From contig JABANN010000107.1 of assembly GCA_013115125.1 (NCBI GenBank), positions 1 to 64,000 on the forward strand: a stretch of DNA of 64,000 nt, read 5' to 3'. Made by a program: the position numbers and the translations under genes. Under the pieces are notes generated by a model. The model saw nothing but the letters and a program-made list of their open reading frames with translations, was not told where the DNA came from and searched no databases. The first letter of the stretch is position 1; every line of letters begins with the position of its first letter. Origin of the DNA: Perkinsus olseni (taxonomy: Eukaryota; Perkinsozoa; Perkinsida). This document shows, piece by piece, positions 62,151 through 64,000 of this stretch.

Positions 62151-63299
62151 GTACTGCTTCTGAGTCATATCCTTATCGCAGCTCGAGCATTCAGGTTGTT
62201 TGGGAAGGGAAAGCTGGAGGAGAGAGTACAGCTGCCGCCCGGTCCATGACGAGCAATCAGTTTATCGTTCAAATCCGGCTCGTGTTGGCAAGTTGTGCTT
62301 CTTCGGTGGAGGAATCCGCTTGCGATAGTTAGCCGTATAGGAACACGCAAGATACCAAACTACATCCAGGCCACGCCACCTGCCGTCTGTCTCTCGCCGA
62401 GCGCATAGTTGCTGTAGTGGTCGAAGTTGCTGCTTCGTACAGTGCTAGTAGCATGCTAGTAGCACGCTAGAGCCTATGTATTGCTAGAGTTCGAAACGTC
62501 CGTGAGAGGGTGCTGGATTGCACGGCAATAGCAGCAAGTAGGATGTCAACACTCTACCGAAAGCAGAAGTGCGCTTGCTGATTGTGTACCACGGAAGGTC
62601 TCATCCGAGTGATTGAAAAATTGTTGATCGACCGCTGTCGAAGGACGCAAGCAACGGCTTATGACCAGTCACAGGAAGACTAAGCTCGAATCCCGGGACC
62701 CGTCGTAACTAAACTCGGAGTCATCGAGGCTTGAAAATCAAACCATTCGGCTAAGATAAGCCAGAAAACAAATGCTCCAATAATGAAGGAAAGTCACCCC
62801 CTGTTAAGCGGGAGAGAGTCCAGTCAGGACTAGGCAACCCACAGGCGAGCTGAAGAATGGCCTTGAAGGTTTCAGACGGAAACAACTGGACTCCAACAGT
62901 CCGACTCATGGCATTGAGGGAAACGTTGGCCTCCTGGACATCGATATTTCCAACTTGGCGGGCCCATAGGTCAACCTAGCTTTGACTTCAACCTCGGATA
63001 TATCAGAACTGTGCTTTATGTCTGAGGAGATTACATCGTGGGTGGAGCCAAGTGGATTGAATAAAGAGACTCAAATTATTCAGCGTAAATCACGCCTAAC
63101 TGCCGTAGGTCTGAAGCGATCTATTTGTAGGCCCGTATGCCGAACAGTATGTCAGCAAGCAAGAAGGCACTTCTTAGAGCCGAACGTTGGTTCTGATGTG
63201 CACGAAAGAAGTGCGTTAGGAAAGCTGTGCTCGTGGCACCATGCGACTCCGTCTTCTGAATTTAATCTCGATGATGGTTCGTCATCCGAGATCGGGGCA
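62151..63299. other. Intergenic plus uncertain 3' part of the P450
   Basis: 62151-62980 shows no gene; a short direct repeat GCTAGTAGCA / GCTAGTAGCAC lies near 62445-62470. From about 63299 down to 62982, P450 C-terminal exons on the minus strand would be expected, but I could not place the heme loop with confidence. The open plus-strand frame there is not called. Confidence 0.3.
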
Positions 63300-64000
63300 C
63301 AATGTTCAAGTCGCGAGGGCATCCCCGTCTACGACCCTCAAAGGACGCACCTGAACGAGCTGCCGCCCTCAGCGTTGCTGCGCATCTGTTTTCCTGTGAG
63401 GGTAACTATCCAAGTCCCCTCTGGCACTTCATGCCCTCGAACTGACACGTTGGCTGTGGTTTCGTTTACGAGCAGCGGAACCGGTGATTTAAGCTGACGT
63501 GAGTGTGTTAAGAGGGGGCGCACGAAGTGGAGAGCAGCTTACGCGTAGGGTTTCCAGAATACAGCTCTCCACGAAGGGGAGTTGGTCAAGATCGTCGTTG
63601 GTCTCCGGATCGTGGCCGAGAATGTCCACTTCTTCCCGAGCTCTCGCTTGTGCATCAGGATAGAGACAGAGGTAGTAGAGGCACCAGGAGAGAGCGGCAG
63701 ATGTGGTCTCACTGCCAGCGAAGAACAGCCTGAACAACAATAAGATCAGTCGCTCGAACATCGTAGGAACGGTCAGCTCACGTCACAATATTCCCCTCGA
63801 AGTCGTGCTTGTCCAATTGCAGGAGCCCGCTGAGTAGATCCGATCTTTCACGTCCTTCCCATTCTGCCCTCCTCTGCACGGCGAGATCATCCGCGAACTT
63901 GTTCAGTCGATCGATACTTGCATAGAACTGGGCGGAGAAGAACGACACTGCCTGTCATCCTCGACACGCAATTCACCTTCTTTATTATCGGGTTCAGATT
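63300..64000 (-). CDS. Cytochrome P450 (partial, runs off the window)
   Basis: Heme-thiolate monooxygenase fragment on the minus strand, entering from the right edge. From 5' to 3': SFFSAQFYASIDRLNKFADD (near 63940), RSDLLSGLLQLDKHDFEGNI, then an intron to the oxygen-binding I helix LFFAGSETTSAALSWCLYYL (near 63710), with the A-G-x-x-T-T signature. PDAQARAREEVDILG leads to the K helix FVESCILETLR with its ExxR pair. An intron (about 63494-63545) follows, then LKSPVPLLVNETTANVSVRG, HEVPEGTWIV, the beta-1/ERR-approach region. Spacing and order fit a eukaryotic P450. The N-terminal anchor lies beyond the window. The Cys heme loop should lie below 63340; FGSKKCLLA near 63175 is a poor match, so the 3' end is either interrupted by introns I could not resolve or degenerate. 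Substrate unknown. Confidence 0.75.

Noticed and set aside
62982-63497. 171-codon plus-strand open frame
   Set aside because: It overlaps a secure P450 exon on the minus strand, has no domain or leader, and its composition is what an antisense frame would give.
1-64000. CRISPR arrays, rRNA genes, LTR elements, LINEs and DNA transposons
   Set aside because: No spaced identical repeats of CRISPR type, no rRNA core sequence, no long terminal repeats, and no reverse-transcriptase, integrase or transposase motifs were seen in the frames inspected.

Overview
The window is eukaryotic nuclear DNA. Conserved genes are cut into many short GT-AG introns, mostly about 45-80 bases, while several lineage-specific genes have none. 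The proteins point to a protist: a p25-alpha (TPPP-type) protein with repeated GPERFFYD-type motifs, secreted Thr-rich proteins, and tandem families that match nothing I recognise. An alveolate of the Perkinsus type is my best inference, from gene content and intron style only. Every multi-exon model was assembled by eye from reading frames, splice consensus and family knowledge; no alignment was run.

Layout. 0-4 kb: mostly non-genic DNA with a 30-base minisatellite, one secreted-protein gene on the minus strand, and a hairpin-rich intergenic stretch. 4-10 kb: a p25-alpha gene, a small ankyrin-repeat gene whose last intron carries an antisense initiator tRNA-Met gene, a Thr-rich secreted protein, and a macro-domain (ADP-ribose hydrolase type) gene. 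10-15 kb: two tandem intronless amino-acid transporters. 15.7-24.8 kb (minus): PWP2 (small-subunit processome WD40 protein), then exportin-T (tRNA export), only about 180 bases apart. 25-27.4 kb: phosphoacetylglucosamine mutase, divergent from exportin-T. 27.6-36 kb: an unclear gene, an inward-rectifier K+ channel with a C2H2-finger-like insert, a syntaxin-6-like SNARE and a polytopic membrane protein. 36-40 kb: a tandem family of small secreted proteins, two intact and two broken, with a further relic near 46 kb. 40-46 kb: a small secreted protein, a coiled-coil single-pass membrane protein, a charged coiled-coil protein and a basic protein. 47-48.3 kb: an MTFP1/MTP18-type mitochondrial protein and ribosomal protein eL29. 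48.4-56.4 kb: a tandem array of five paralogous intronless genes (first one broken) sharing an almost identical internal DNA block of about 200 bases. 56.7-64 kb: a HAD phosphatase, an unknown gene, a PH-domain protein and the edge of a cytochrome P450.

The conserved genes are housekeeping: ribosome biogenesis (PWP2, eL29), tRNA export and initiation (exportin-T, tRNA-iMet), UDP-GlcNAc supply (AGM1), endosome/Golgi fusion (syntaxin 6) and mitochondrial shape (MTFP1). Between them lie fast-changing tandem families. The most unusual features are the five-gene array with its homogenised block, the finger-bearing K+ channel, the initiator tRNA inside an ankyrin-gene intron, and a set of short introns holding tRNA T-arm/B-box-like motifs. 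I saw no virus-like element, LTR, LINE, DNA transposon, rRNA gene or CRISPR array.
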